DNA from: Silene latifolia
Taxonomy: Eukaryota > Streptophyta > Magnoliopsida > Caryophyllales > Caryophyllaceae
Direction of reading: 5' to 3'
DNA length: 64,000 nucleotides
Assembly: GCF_048544455.1 (NCBI RefSeq)
Contig: NC_133538.1
Location: forward strand, 21,562,469 to 21,626,468
Part shown: one piece after another, positions 22,602 to 33,478 of the stretch
Position numbering within the stretch: position 1 is the first letter of the stretch
Layout: each line of letters opens with the position of its first letter
The notes under the pieces: generated by a model
What the model saw: only the letters and a program-made list of their open reading frames with translations
Databases searched by the model: none
What the model was told of the DNA's origin: nothing
Made by a program: the position numbers and the translations under genes

Positions 22602-24298
22602 ATGAACCTCCTAATACGGAAACGCAAAATGCACGAAGCCATCCTCCGTCCCTACCATTTGACTCTCAATGGATACTTCGTCCCCGAGGGAGAATCCGAG
22701 TTCTACAACGGCTTTCCTGAGCCCATCTATGACTCCGTAGCTAAGGTAAAGCACCCGGGCGTAGAAGTCTTCCAAGACTGCTACTTTATCCCCGACAACA
22801 CCAAAGCTGCATCGACCAAATCTGAGCCGACCCCATGCCTCGACGGACAATCCGTCAGTTTCCTCTTCGGAGAAGACAATATCAAGCCCCTCGGCTATGA
22901 GGACATCATCAACAGCGCTCTAAAGGATAACCAGTTTGATCCCACCGCCTTAATCTCTAATACTAACCCAGAGAAAACTACACAAGGTTGGAGGAAAACT
23001 ATCAAGTGGACCGATCGCCAAGGCCGCATTCTCAAGATCACAACTCGAGAAGACCCTATGTTCAAAGAGGAAATAGAAGAAGAGTCAGAGTCAGAGTCAG
23101 AGTCAGAGTCAGAGTCAGAGTTTGTCTTAGCTCCTACCACTCCTGATGTCCCGGTCAAGGTCCCCTTTCCACTGTTTTATCATAAACTTGTGGCTGCTTT
23201 AGAGGCCGAGTCAACTAAGGTTATCCCCACTCCCATAGAGGGTAGCAACCTGGAGCTTGTTCCAAGGGCCACCTCCTCTGCTGTGTCGCCTCTGACTGCC
23301 CATGAGATGTCTGTCCTATCCGATCTTTTCACTCAAGTCGACTTAATGAACGCTAAGTTTGCTTATGACTCGTCTCAATTTAAGTGCAATGCAATTCTGA
23401 ACGAACATGAGGAATTCGACTTGAGTGACTACCCCCCTCACCTAGCCAAAGAACTTGACAAACGAGAAGATATAACCCTCATCATTGAGGAGACCGAACC
23501 TATTAACGTAGGGACCGATAACACACCTCAAGAACTTAGGATAAGGACCACCCTTGACCCCTCAGAAAGACAGCAGTTCATCGACCTTCTACACGAATAC
23601 AAGGACGTATTCGCTTGGTCCTACAGAGACATGCCTGGGATCGACAGGGAGATTGCAGAACACAGGATACCCATCAAACCCGGAGCTAAGCCCGTGCAAC
23701 AAAATTTGCGCCGTATGCATCCTGAATGGGCCTTGAAAATCAAGGAAGAGGTAGACAAACAGTTCAAAGCCGGATTCATCAAAGTTTCAGAATACTCTGA
23801 CTGGGTGGCAAACATAGTTCCTGTACCCAAGAAAGACGGGAGAATTCGGGTTTGTGTCGACTTCAGGGACCTAAACAAGGAATTCCCTTATCCCTATACC
23901 TGACTGTCACCGACACGACCATGGGGGCAATGTTAGCACAAACGGTCAACGGCGTAGAACGAGCTATCTACTACATCAGCAAAAAGTTCATCGAATACGA
24001 GACAAGGTACACCCAATTGGAAAAGACATACCTTGCCCTGGTCTGTTCAACTAAGAAGCTGCGACACTACATGCTCAGCTACACGGTTCATATCTACTCC
24101 AAGATGGATCCGGTCAAATACATCTTCGAAAAACCCGTACTAAATGGAAGGCTGTCTAGATGGACACTCATGCTATCTGAATTTGACCTCAAATTCGTAC
24201 CCCTCAAGGTTATCAAGGGAAGGACAGTAGTCGATTTCCTAGCAGAAAACCCCGTCAACGAGGATCCAACGACCAACACATGGTCACTTCCCAACTAA
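22602..24298 (+). pseudogene. pol: T1 reverse transcriptase start fused to RNase H; RT core missing
   Basis: The frame 22602-23903 has an acidic (SE)n stretch coded by a GAGTCA repeat (23082-23121), then the RT entry: FAWSYRDMPGIDREIAEHRI, VPVPKKDGRIRVCVDFRDLN. Right after DFRDLNK the sequence joins at about 23885 to the RNase H: YLTVTDTTMGAMLAQ, IYYISKKFIEYETRYTQLEK, LRHYML, VDFLAENP. The palm with the Asp-Asp pair, roughly 200 residues, is absent. The element cannot copy itself. Confidence 0.85.
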
Positions 24299-24680
24299 GT
24301 CGTCCTTTGTGCCGACACCGACGCATGGGACCTATACTTCGACGGTACTTCGAACCTAAGAGGCTTTGGGGTATGAATCCTCCTAATATCACCAGAAGGA
24401 GAACATGTTCCGATCTCAGTCAAGCTAGACTTGGCCGTCACCAACAACGCCGCCGATCATGCCTCATCGGCCTACAAGCAGCCATAACACTTGGCATCAA
24501 GAAGTTGAGGATCCATGGCAATTCCTCGCTGATCATCAATTAGGTGTCCGGATCATAGAAAATCCGAAGCGACAGGTTAGCACCTTACCGAGCAAAGATC
24601 AATCAAGAGGCCGAATTCTTCGACCAAGTCGACTACTTCCACTTGACACGAGAGGAAAATCAATTTGCTGATGCCCTAGC
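24299..24680 (+). pseudogene. T1 second RNase H (Tat type), broken
   Basis: In one frame the sequence reads WDLYFDGTSNLRGFGV followed by a stop, the signature start of the additional RNase H that Tat elements carry after the first. Later pieces (DHASSAYKQPxxLGIKKLRIHGNSxLI type, and REENQFADALAKLA at 24643) lie in shifted frames. This domain is the basis for the lineage call. Confidence 0.7.
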
Positions 24681-26019
24681 AAAACTTGCCGCACTCGTCA
24701 ACATACCTGACGCCATGACATCGGTGCCGTTATGTGTCGAGAGAAGGAGCAAGCCAGCTCACATATGCGCCATCAACAACGACGAGGGGAACCATGTCGA
24801 GCCTTGGTACCAAGCCATCCTCAAATACGAAACCAAAAATGAATTCCCTCCCAACTCTGATACCAGAGGACAAAGAGCCATCCGTTTACTTGCATCACAA
24901 TTCGTGATAACCCAAGAACAACTATACAAAAGAACACCCCAAGGGATTCTCCTCCTTTGCATTGATCACCACAAAGCCAAAAAAGGCATGGAAGAGGTCC
25001 ACGACGGAGAATGCGGCCCTCACATGAGCGCAATGATGCTGACCCGGAAAATCATGCGGTTAGGCTAATACTGGACCACCATGGAAGCCAATTGCATAAA
25101 CTACGTCAAACATTGCCACAATTGCCAAATCTTCGCCAACACACAACACATACCACCATCCCTTTTATACACCATGACATCACCCTGACCTTTCTCGATC
25201 TGGGGCATCGATATCATCGGAAAAGGCAACCCAATAGGCACCAAAGGGCATTGCTTCGTCCTTGTCGCCATCGACTACTTCACAAAATGGGTGGAAGCAC
25301 AGTCCTATGCAGTCTTGACCGCCAAACAAGTGGCGAAGCTTATCCAGGACAACATCATCTGCAGATATGGGGTACCCCATGAAATCATCAGCGACTAAGG
25401 CCCCCACTTCTGGGCGGAAATACAAGCCTTGCTGGACAAATACAAAATCAAGCGGCATCGATCGTCTCCCTATCGTCCCCAAAACCAACGGAGCGGTAGA
25501 GGCAGCAAACAAAACTCTTGTCACCATCATCAAGAAGATGCAAGATAATTACCGCGATTGGCCGAGCAAACTCCCATTTGCACTCTGGGGATACCGAACA
25601 TCCATTCGCACACCAACAGGAGCCACACCCTTTTACTTAGCATACGGTATGGAGGCGGTTCAACCAGTAGAGTTGGAGGTTCCATCTCGACGCATCTTGC
25701 TGGAAAGTCAAGTTCCTGAGGCGGAATGGACCCGCAGAAGGTTCGAACAACTCACGCTTCTAGACGAACGACGACTCAACGCCTTACACAACGTCCAGTT
25801 ATACCATTGAAGTATACAACGGGCATTCAACAAAAAAATCAAACCCAGGAACATCAAAGAAGGCGACTTGGTCCTCAAGTTGGTTCGAGCACCATTACCC
25901 GTCGATCCGATGGGGAAATTTAAACCCAATTAGGACGGGCCATACCTCGTCAAGAAAATACTTTCGGCGGGCGCAGTGAGACTGAGTGACCTAGACGGGT
26001 AGGATTTCACAAACCCAAC
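24643..26019 (+). pseudogene. int: T1 integrase, broken and truncated
   Basis: Zinc part: EVHDGECGPHMS, then, after a stop, NYVKHCHNCQIF. Core: IWGIDIIGKGNP with the first Asp, VAIDYFTKWVEA, then HEIISD followed by a stop where Gln is usual, GPHFWAE, and NGAVEAANKTL with the Glu. C-terminal GPYLVKKILS lies near 25935. A frameshift is near 25380 and stops near 25185, 25400, 25807 and 25930. The sequence ends at 26019 at the A2 LTR. Confidence 0.85.
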
Positions 26020-27430
26020 TGACACGGCTGTCGCAACCCTATCAAAAATAAACCAACTGGTCCCTAATAAATGCAGTAGAGGCAGCCGGGTATCGAATCC
26101 ACAGGGAGATGGGAAAATGTATACTAAACTAAGTTTGTCTAAGTAACCGTTCTTGGGGTTTTTGGATTGTTTATTCTAAACTACGGAGATGTAAAGGGAA
26201 GAGAACAAAAGAAGAAAAACAGATAATTTTAAGAGATTAACAAAGGAGACAAATAGCTAGGACAGTCGCTTCACCATGGCTTTCTAGGAGTCCAATCTAA
26301 GGTCATAGGTCAGCATAAACTCGGTCTGCAGGGTAATGAAAAGGTCCTCTCGGTCCGCTCTTCGCCCTAAAACAATACTAGCTTAGCTTTCACCCTCACT
26401 AGCATACCCTAATGTTCATTGCAGGTCTTACCCCTTCCAATCTCTCGATCTAGGTCAAGGTGTAACGATATTAACTAGCCAAATGCGTCGACTCAAACAG
26501 CTAATTACAATTAAATGCAATGATAACAACACGAACCGAATTTACACCAAACCCTAGTCACTTATTCATGATTCCTTAATTACCATGACTCCCCTATGTC
26601 CTAGCAAAAGAGTTTAGCTATGCATAATTGATATTGGGAGAATAATAACAATAACCATAAAAATTGAATTGAACATCATAAATAATTTGTTAACATAGAC
26701 AAGAAAAAGAGTAAAGAGAGAAGATTCAAAGAACAAGAAATAAAGATGCAATAATAAAATAGTGAAAGAATTAAGGATTATAAATACCGATTACAGAGAA
26801 GTTCTAAAACAATGGAGAGTTAGGTCTCAAGAGTAGAGTTCTAAGAGAATGAATGAGAGAGAGGAGAGGAAGAGATCCCCCATGACTGCCGTCACCTCCT
26901 ATTTATTCCTACTTACCAAAGAATATCCGAAAATTCACTAAAGATTACATATCAGACTAAACTTCTCGATCGAGTAGAAATAAACTACTCGATCGAGAAC
27001 AAAACTCAACAATCCTCTTGATCGAGTAACACAAGTACTCGATCGAGGACTACATCAAACACCCATCTCAATCAACCTCAACAAACACTCGATCAAGGAT
27101 CTTCAGTAGCATAAAGCATTTGAACGACCAGTTTCAGCAGCCAACCTGGTCGATCGAGCTGTATTAGCGCGGATGAACTCTTGAACACCTTCTGAAGCCA
27201 CTTCACGCATCTCTAAGTCACAGATTCCAAGCTTCGATTCTTCTTTCTCCAAAATGCATGCGGATGGGGCAAGTTTAGGCTCGATTATGCTCCTTCCGGC
27301 TCATTCCTGCAATTAATACAAGATAGACCAAAGTAGACTATTCGGGAGCATTTGTAGCTAATCTCTACATAAATAACACAGAAATGCATGCAAATATAAG
27401 GTAAAAACCATATATAAAATACACGCATCA
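26020..27430 (-). repeat. A2 3' LTR
   Basis: It holds paired palindrome sites at 26965/26988, 27017/27038, 27067/27088 and a single GTCGATCGAG at 27149, so pairs are 21-23 bp apart and repeat every 50-52 bp. A TATA-like AATAAATAG (minus) lies near 26900, about 60 bp downstream of the array on that strand. Leader stems with GNRA loops are at 26440-26449 and 26343-26356. Confidence 0.9.
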
Positions 27431-27469
27431 AATATCCCCAAACCAAACCTTTGCTTGTCCTCAAGCAAA
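27431..27469 (-). promoter_or_regulatory. A2 hairpin plus polypurine tract
   Basis: On the minus strand: stem TTTGCTTG, loop AGGA, stem CAAGCAAA (plus positions 27450-27469), then GGTTTGGTTTGGGGATATT up to the LTR. It is identical in plan to A1 and A4. Confidence 0.85.
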
Positions 27470-28735
27470 CTAGAAATGCAACTAAAGACAACTAATGGAA
27501 TGAGACCAACTTATCAGCTACAAATCATCCACCCAAGCCAATTTAATGCAACAACTAACAAAGTGGTGAATGGCAAATGCAAACGAATTAAATCAATGCT
27601 TTAAACTATCGAACTGTTTACCTTGAAAGAATCAAATATATTGGACCCTCACGGGTCGCTCATCGCACAAATTAAGCACAAGGTGAGTATAAATGTGAGT
27701 ATAAATGTATGAGATAGAAAGAAGTAAAGACACTCACCTAACTCGATCTATAAGGACATGCATGCAGCTGACATGAAACCGATTTCTACCGACCGTACAT
27801 ATGCACTCCAACCAATCAGGACCAAGACACACGCCGAGGACTTACATATAATGTGAGGTGAGGCAATTGGGTAAGAAAGGGGCAAAATATATTTGGATAT
27901 GTGAAGGTAAAGCCAAGCTAGTACAACCATAACCAAATGATAAACTCCTTTCGCTTCACTACTCAATACAAAAGGTAGAATCGTGCCATTGTGGAAAAAC
28001 ATCACTAACATCAATAAAAGACTCCCCATAAGAAATAACGATAAGCACAGGAGTCATATCAACAATTCTTTCCATATGATTTTTCTTTTTTCTTTCTTTT
28101 TCATTCTTTCAAATTTCTCTTTTTTTTTTCATTTCTCTTTTCTTCTTCTTCATTTACTACCAACTTCAAATCTTTCAAAGCGTACCAAATCTGACATGAA
28201 TAACAGCATACCCATAATAACCATGCAACTAGCTTGACAGGGCATGCTAAATTTGGATATAGTTAGGGGGTCAAAAGGCAAACTTGGCTAATGTGAAGTT
28301 AATGGGTAGTAATGAAAGAAGGGTTGTAAGTTACCTCTCCACGTGTTTCACAACCACAAACCGAATGCATACAAGTACTGAGAAAAGAGCGTCATGCACG
28401 TGCAAATTGATGTTACATGTCTTATAGAGAGTACTACTCACATCCTAAATAAAACCGGTCATGAATGTCACCAGATTATCAAGCTCTAAACCTTAGAATG
28501 TGTATATAGCTTGCTAATAAGAGAGTCAAGTCTAATCGTTCAGATAAGTTTAAACCAAAAACTCGTAGATTATACACATTACCATGCCAACGAAATGTTA
28601 AAGATGTGCAAGGCAAGGGTAAAAGACTAAAAGTAGCATAAAAGCTTAACGTTCCGACTCAACCTAATTGCCAAAATAAACGTGAAATTTTTCGAATTTT
28701 ATGAGATTTTTTGAGATTTTTTGAATTAAAGCAAC
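27470..28735 (-). other. A2 3' UTR, no genes
   Basis: Non-coding, A/T-rich (several T and TC runs at 28080-28150). It aligns in outline with the A1 3' UTR, including the 'agtcggaacgtt' block near 28650. It ends before the position where the inner hairpin-tract module would be. Confidence 0.7.
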
Positions 28736-29890
28736 AATTGCTTGCCATTAACAACAAAAGCAAAGGGAAATTTTAGAGGAGTGCTAATAAGAGCAAGAAA
28801 CCCACTCCCTTCAAGGGAAAAGGAAAAGCAATTGATAAAAGCTCTTCTAAAAAGGGTGCTACTTCCGAAGACAAATGCCATTATTGTAATGGCATAGGAC
28901 ATTGGAAGAGGAATTGCCCAAAGTATCTTGGAGATATCAAAGCTGGAAAGATTATTCGAGTAGGTAATAAATAAAATTCTCCCTATCATTTATGTTTTGA
29001 ATTACAATCTCAACTTTGGTATTTGGATACAAGTTGTGATTCTTACCCCTTTTAACTTGTTTTTTAAGGGCACCCGAGCAAAGACAAAGGCAAAGACAAG
29101 CAAGCCTAAGGAGGGTCTTCAAGGGAAGCTAGGGTAGCCACCCATAGTAGAAGACCTATGGAAGCTTGGCCTTTATAATTAATAGTCTTCGTTTTATTGT
29201 TGTATTTTGAACTTGTTGTTTTAGAACTCTTTTAATTTCCTAGTTGGACATGGAAATTAGTTTATTTCCTTTTGTTTTCAAGAACAAGAAGTTGTATTTG
29301 AATTTTAGTGGCTTGGTTTGCAACCCAAGTCACTCGGTTTATGGAAATTTTCATTCTAAAACTTGTCATTATACACCTTTCATATCAAAACATAAAATAT
29401 GTTGACTTAAACTAATCATAAAAGAATTACAACGATGGGATCATTGTAATTAGTTCATAAGCCATGAATTTAATTCTCACTTATGCTTTTGTGACTTAAT
29501 ACTACAACTTATTTGATATAACAAAGAATAATTATAAACTCAAAAAGAGTTATTTGAACTCTAAAAGGAGAAATTTTATAAACCAATTGGGTACACCACT
29601 TATAATACTCCATACGAGCTATGGGAGGGCTTAAGACCTTAAGTTTGTATAGACACGGATATGAGTCAAATCCTTTACTTCATAAGGATTAGTCTACTTT
29701 GTAGTTAGATCATAATGTCTTTACAAAAGAGTCGTCAATTAAGGTTATAATATACGATATCTTCTTCCTTCACAAACATAAGTCTAAAATTGTTTATTGC
29801 TTATAAGGCTATCTTTCGAGAAAAATAGATGTATTTTTCAAAAGATAGAGTGGGAGAAAATTAGCAACAAACATACGACTGGTTGGGAAC

Positions 29891-30030
29891 TACTGAGGAG
29901 ACCAAAAGAAAGCATTCTTAAGTCAAACTCATGACATATGAGGAGACCAAAAGAAAGCTTTCTTAGGTAAATCTTTAGACTAGTGAGGAGACCAAAAGAA
30001 AATGTTCTATAGATAATAAGATTATGAAGT
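29891..30030. repeat. 45-bp tandem repeat, three copies
   Basis: TGAGGAGACCAAAAGAAAG starts at 29894, 29939 and 29984, each followed by a similar tail (ttcttaagtcaaactc or variant). Confidence 0.85.
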
Positions 30031-31789
30031 GGCTGAATCAAGTAAATTCAATTCTATTTTACATAAGAGTCGGATGAACCAAAGTAAAATATGTGCAAAA
30101 GGATAAATTTGTTTAGAGTTGCATAGATAGACATAAGAGATGTCTACAAAGCTAAGTTAATATATAACTATTGATGTCTTCCATATTGATGTCATATCAC
30201 TCATTAAAGATGACATATTGCATTCCAAAATTCCAAATCTATTATGACATAAGGAATTTTAGGATGGCACTTAGATAAGTATCTTATATTGATAAGATTC
30301 CTTATCTGTTTAACATCAACAAGGTTGAGTAGGTTATTCAAATTGAATAAAGTGGAATTATTATAATAGAGTCATATTCATTCACTGAACCTAATAAGTT
30401 GTTGATCACATGAAATCGATTGCTAATGTTTCCGCCATTAGAACGATCATGTATGCCATTATATGCACATGCCGTGATGAATCAAATGCTTGGAGCATAA
30501 TAAGTCAATAACAAGTTAATTGGAATGAAGGTCTTTTGAAAGCCTTAAGGAACATCCCTTAAGATTCTTGAGGAGAATTGGGGATTCGTTCTTATGTTTG
30601 GATGATATACTAAGTTATGTGTTGAAGGGTTGCACAAACTCTAGTTTCCAAACCTATAAAGATTTGTCGAAATCCTAGGCTGATTTTATTGACTTAGGAG
30701 TAAGTGACTAGAGAGATGTTTTAGTTTCAACCATTGCAAGTTCTACAAACAGAATCTAAGTACATTGTGATAAGATGGTCAATGTAGGGAATGAGAGTAG
30801 ATCCCTCTACCAAAGACTTTATCACAAGTTATAAGATAACAGTGGGAGCATCTTCCAAGTATAAGAGCCCAAGTTTAGTAAGAAGACTAGACATCTACTT
30901 AGATAAATTCATGTCATTATAAATAACATTGAATGTGAGGAAATAACAATTCATAAAGTTGGAATGCATGGATACATTGTATATCCACTTACCAAGCTTT
31001 TATTACAGCTTAACTAGTGTAAAATGTACACTATAGATTATGAGATATGAAGTAGTAATAAAGTATTGGCTATTCGTATATGATAATCACATTTATAGTT
31101 TGAGTTTCTTTAAACTCATCCATTACTTTGTTATATCCAAATGGGTTGTTGAGACAATATTAAACCCCAATGAAGTGAACTGGATTAACATAGTATTTGC
31201 CCCTAGTTACTTAAAGAAGGTGACGTCTCGAAGTGACTAGAGTGTGATACGATTGATGGCAAGTTCAAGTGCCATAGGGTCATATGGGATGACTGGTCGA
31301 TCACATAGACAGACTGTATGGGACACTCTGTCGGGCAGTGACCGCTTATAGAGTTCTGGAAATTCATAAAGCCTGGTCGCGGCAAGAGCTACTATAGTAT
31401 TCTTATGAGTCAATTCTTTTGACTAGAGACTATTCGCCCAAGTTGGCACAAATTTCTGAATGACTTTGATTTATACTCTACGATTGTCGTAACTGATGTC
31501 AAATGAGTATATTTTAGGTCATGATGAACTGTGGCTATATGAAGGGAATAGTGCGATAGGAATTGTCCACCCCCTTGTCAGGGTTGTTTGAAATCTCAAG
31601 GCCACTCAGGAGTAGTGAACTGAAAATGCGTGGCCATGCTCGGAAGGTATCTATGGCAGATAATTCCGGTCAGATAGTTACTCTCCAGATGGAGGAAACC
31701 ACTCAAGATATGATCAAATACAAGTACGACCAGCAAGACACCTTGCATTGAGTGGGAGATTGTAATAGGACAAGAGAATTGGTGACGCA

Positions 31790-31814
31790 CACTTGTCTCC
31801 GACAAGTGGGAGAT
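31790..31814 (+). promoter_or_regulatory. C2 hairpin plus polypurine tract
   Basis: Stem CACTTGTC (31790-31797), loop TCC, stem GACAAGTG (31801-31808); the purine tract GTGGGAGAT overlaps the stem end and runs to the LTR at 31815. An extra copy of AGTGGGAGATTGT lies 54 bp upstream at 31751. Confidence 0.75.
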
Positions 31815-32206
31815 TGTTGGAGTATGTGTCCTCAACAATAGTGCGATCACATGTTTAAATCTCAAATTAAGAATACGTAAGGGATGATTCATTTATATAT
31901 TCAACTGATCAACATTAATCAGTAATGATTGGTGATGCGTGTCTTTTATATAAGGTTTCTACCTCATTTTTACGCGCATTTCTGTACTTTTTATGTAGCA
32001 TCTGGCTACAAATACCCCCGAATATTCTACTTTGGTTCGTTTTATGTAATTTGCAGGAATTAACCGAAGAGGAGCCAAATCGAGCCTAATTTGTCCCAAT
32101 TGTATGCATTCATGAAGAATAAGGAGCCGGAGCTTGGAAATCTAACACTTGGAAGACACGTGAGCTGAGTTCGGGAAGTAATTCAAGGCCTAACGAGGTT
32201 AAATAG

Positions 32207-32390
32207 CTCGATCGAGTGATTTATTGCTCGATCGAATGCTTTTATTTGCCTAAGTTACTCGATCGACCACTTTCGAGTACACACAAGGGGAGCAAAGCAA
32301 GGAATACTTGATCGAGTAGTTTATTTCTACTCGATCGAGGAGGTTGATGCAAAGTTGCTCGATCGAGTGTGTTATTTCCACTCGATCGAG
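32207..32390. promoter_or_regulatory. Paired palindrome array in A1 U3
   Basis: Sites start at 32207, 32227, 32258, 32307, 32330, 32358 and 32381. First members of pairs are 51, 49 and 51 bp apart; partners follow at 20-23 bp, the partner of 32258 being decayed. The array ends about 90 bp before the TATA-like box. Confidence 0.9.
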
Positions 32391-32910
32391 TGGTTTACCT
32401 TTCTACAGCCTTTTTCCGTCTAATTAATTTATGGGCTTTTGTAATTAGTCCATAGGTTAGGTTTTAGGATGGATTTTGAGTATAAGACTGAAGGAGTGAA
32501 CTACGTTGCTCCTCTCTTCTCTTCGCTCGTTCGTTGATTTGAAACGTATACTCTGTAACTGTTCTTTGGATTTTACTCTTCCTCTACACTTTGCTACTCG
32601 GATTTAGATTTTGCGATTGGTATTATCATTCTACTTTTATTCTTAATCTATTGCTTTAATTGAATCCTTATTAGTTTATCATCATGTCAAGTTTTAATTA
32701 TCTATTTATTGTTATTGTTAATTCAATGGTAATAAGTAACTAATTTTCTTATGCTAAGGCTATAGGGGATCCGTAATCATGAGGGAATAGTAATCGATTT
32801 ATTGGGTAACTGCTAGTATAGTCTTTGTTGGTTAAATGCTACAATTAACTGTATCCATCTAATTGAGTTGACGCAATTAGACCTTTAATTCCTAGTGATC
32901 CTTGACCTAG

Positions 32911-33015
32911 ACCGAAAGGTTGGAAAAGGCGAGACTAGTAGCGAACAATAGGGTATTGCAGTGAGGGCGAAAGTTAAGCTGTTTACGCTTTAGGGTGAAT
33001 TAAGGACCGAAAGGT
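32911..33015 (+). other. A1 leader GNRA stems
   Basis: ACC-GAAA-GGT occurs at 32911-32920 and again at 33006-33015, in the transcribed R/U5 part. Relatives in A2, A3 and A4 change the stem and loop together. Confidence 0.5.
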
Positions 33016-33324
33016 GACGTTCGCTACCCCTTAGACCGTATTTGCATTGACCTGGGACCTAGATTACTTGACTAAATGATTATGGTGAACCGTCTGTCTT
33101 AGCTATTTCTCCTTATCTGCTTGATTCCTTCCTTTTTAATTTCCTCCACCTTATTCTTATTAGTTTAGAATATCATATTTAAAAACCTCCATTTGGTTAC
33201 CTTGACGAACTTAGATTAAGCTTACAATTTCCTACCTCTTTGTGGATTCGACCCGACTTCCCTAGCTATATTAGTTAGAGCCAGTTGGTATTTTTGACAG
33301 GTACGCGACAGACATGTCAAATTT

Positions 33325-33342
33325 TGGCGCCGTTGCCGGGGA
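33325..33342 (+). other. A1 primer binding site (tRNA-Asp)
   Basis: TGGCGCCGTTGCCGGGGA is an 18-base match to the complement of the 3' end of plant tRNA-Asp(GTC) as I know it. It begins five bases after the LTR end. Confidence 0.9.
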
Positions 33343-33478
33343 GGTGGCGTAATTTTGTTGCTTTAGTTAAGTTTGTCCCTTGTCTCAAGGAATTTATTCC
33401 TTGAGGCTGATCTCATTTCTGCAAAGTTTTTGATTAGTTTTGCAGGTCAGTTGTTGCTTTGAAAGTTTATCTGCCAGG

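Larger units (their letters stand above)
16593..26019 (+). mobile_element. T1: Tat-lineage Ty3/gypsy element, deleted and truncated
   Basis: Order seen: long non-coding leader or LTR, gag, protease, RT start, RNase H, a second RNase H of the type found in Tat (Ogre/Retand) elements, integrase. The RT core is deleted (junction near 23885). The element stops at 26019, where Athila-like A2 begins, so its 3' end and 3' LTR are missing. Its left border abuts a copia LTR. No TCGATCGA arrays are seen in it, unlike the neighbouring gypsy elements. Confidence 0.85.
26020..28735 (-). mobile_element. A2: 3' end of an Athila-like element (minus strand)
   Basis: The 3' LTR is at 26020-27430 (1411 bp; on the minus strand it begins TGATGCGTGT and ends CGTGTCA). 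Upstream on that strand are the purine tract, hairpin and 3' UTR, which align with A1. At about 28735 it stops within the UTR and copia C2 begins. No A2 coding region remains. It cut T1 at 26019. Confidence 0.9.
28736..31814 (+). pseudogene. C2 gag and pol remnants
   Basis: A CCHC knuckle CHYCNGIGHWKRNCPK at about 28869-28920 gives the gag. A WxLDTxCDS-like protease start is near 29020. Further on are only decayed copia traces, including an RNase H region near 30440-30790 (IRTIMYAIICT-like, STxEYI-like). Stops and indels are everywhere, so no frame is usable. The copia lineage cannot be set. Confidence 0.65.
31933..33319 (+). repeat. A1 5' LTR
   Basis: 1387 bp. Palindrome array at 32207-32390; TATA-like GTATAAG near 32478; leader stems with GNRA loops at 32911-32920 and 33006-33015; end TGTCA followed by the PBS. 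Confidence 0.95.

Noticed and set aside
22895..23158. Minus-strand frame with Ser-Asp repeats opposite the T1 RT start
   Set aside because: It is the shadow of the GAGTCA hexamer repeat that codes (SE)n on the plus strand.
27748..28029. Minus-strand frame with membrane-like residues in the A2 3' UTR
   Set aside because: No counterpart frame is kept at the aligned place in A1, A3 or A4.
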